NCBI GenBank assembly: GCA_030637025.1
Contig: DAOVVV010000022.1
Coordinates: forward strand, 1-45,449
DNA from: JAGLHV01 sp023143305 [NCBI: Clostridia bacterium]
GTDB lineage: Bacteria; CBDUZB01; JAGLHV01
Length of the DNA: 45,449 bases
Reading direction: 5' to 3'
The notes under the pieces are model-generated. The model did not search any database and was not told the origin of the DNA. It saw nothing but the letters and a program-made list of their open reading frames with translations. Position numbers and translations under genes: made by a program. This document shows, one piece after another, positions 45,064 through 45,449 of this stretch. How positions within the stretch are numbered: the first letter of the stretch is position 1; each line of letters opens with the position of its first letter.

Positions 45064-45449
45064 TGTCTTATTAAATCCCTTTAATATCTACTATTGCATT
45101 AAATTTTATCAAATCAACTACCCCTCAACAGTAAGCTGCGAATAATTAAACACTCAACCCTTCGTTCCCTTTAAGGGAATTTATGCTGAGCAAAGCGAAC
45201 TGCTCAGGATCAATTCGACTACAGAGTTTTTGTCAGCTTAGCTGACAAGGAACTGAAACACAGACCCTTCGACTCCCTTCAGTCGTCTCAGGACCAATTC
45301 GACTACAGAGTTTTTGTCAGCTTAGCTGACAAGGAATTGAAACACAGACCCTTCGACTCCCTTCAGTCGTCTCGGAATCAATTCGACTACAGAGTTTTTG
45401 TCAGCTTAGCTGACAAGGAATTGAAACACAGGCCCTTCGACTCCCTTCA
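45064..45449. repeat. 84-bp tandem repeat array, cut by window end
   Basis: From 45217 an 84-base unit repeats exactly in register: units start at GACTACAGAG at 45217, 45301 and 45385, the third cut off by the window end. A diverged unit precedes them (from about 45157, ACCCTTCG...CTCAGGATCAATTC). Each unit contains the hairpin TTGTCAGC-TTA-GCTGACAA and CCCTTCGACTCCCTTCAG. The units differ at a few bases. The first 90 bases of the region (45064-45156) are AT-rich with no gene. There is no coding frame through the array. Confidence 0.8.

Noticed and set aside
45157-45449. CRISPR array at the right edge
   Set aside because: The whole 84-base unit is repeated; there are no unique spacers between short repeats, and no cas gene is near.

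Overview
This is a low-GC chromosomal segment from a diderm (LPS-making) bacterium, packed with housekeeping and biosynthetic genes. All protein genes except uvrA lie on the minus strand. Lipid A kinase, ADP-heptose genes, a heptosyltransferase, an O-antigen ligase and a LolB-like lipoprotein indicate an outer membrane with heptose-containing LPS. Other traits are isoleucine made by the citramalate route, heptose kinase and adenylyltransferase as separate proteins, a SpoVG homologue, an ApgM-type homoserine kinase, several TTG/GTG starts and many small dispersed repeats. Together these suggest an uncultivated, probably anaerobic diderm lineage. I cannot place it in a phylum from sequence reading alone. 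There is no prophage, CRISPR array, rRNA or transposase gene.

Layout from left to right (transcription runs mostly right to left). 1-13.4 kb: branched-chain amino acid genes, in transcription order cimA, ilvD, ilvB, ilvH, ilvC, psd, pssA, leuA, leuC and a small DUF6812-like gene; psd and pssA (phosphatidylethanolamine synthesis) are embedded in the cluster. 12.2-18.6 kb: the aspartate family, in transcription order alaC-like aminotransferase, hom, thrC, ApgM-like homoserine kinase, lysC. 18.9-22.8 kb: a small membrane protein, lpd, HU, a 29-residue basic protein, tRNA-Gln, spoVG and ispE. 23.1-34.3 kb: envelope genes, in transcription order pgi, heptosyltransferase, lpxK, WaaE-type glycosyltransferase, a WaaL-GmhB fusion, rfaE1, rfaE2, a TPR protein and a LolB-like lipoprotein leading to ispE. 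34.5-37.3 kb: uvrA on the plus strand, divergent from pgi. 37.4-40.3 kb: a periplasmic binding protein, histidine kinase and receiver protein that look like one sensory unit. 40.4-45.1 kb: pyrG, purF, hisF, hisH. The right edge is an 84-bp tandem repeat array cut by the window.

How the genes work together: pyruvate goes through CimA and LeuC (with LeuD and LeuB outside the window) to 2-oxobutyrate; IlvB/IlvH, IlvC and IlvD then make the isoleucine and valine precursors, and LeuA starts the leucine branch. LysC, Hom, the ApgM-like kinase and ThrC carry aspartate towards threonine. RfaE1, the GmhB half of the fusion and RfaE2 make ADP-heptose, which the heptosyltransferase adds to lipid A-Kdo cores whose lipid A was phosphorylated by LpxK.

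The most unusual items are: the O-antigen ligase/heptose phosphatase fusion; a heptosyltransferase whose conserved N-terminus is reachable only from an AUU start; two families of MITE-like elements, one flanked by target-site-like duplications and the other with a covarying internal hairpin; the binding protein-kinase-receiver cassette; and the 84-bp array with a related single copy 35 kb away.
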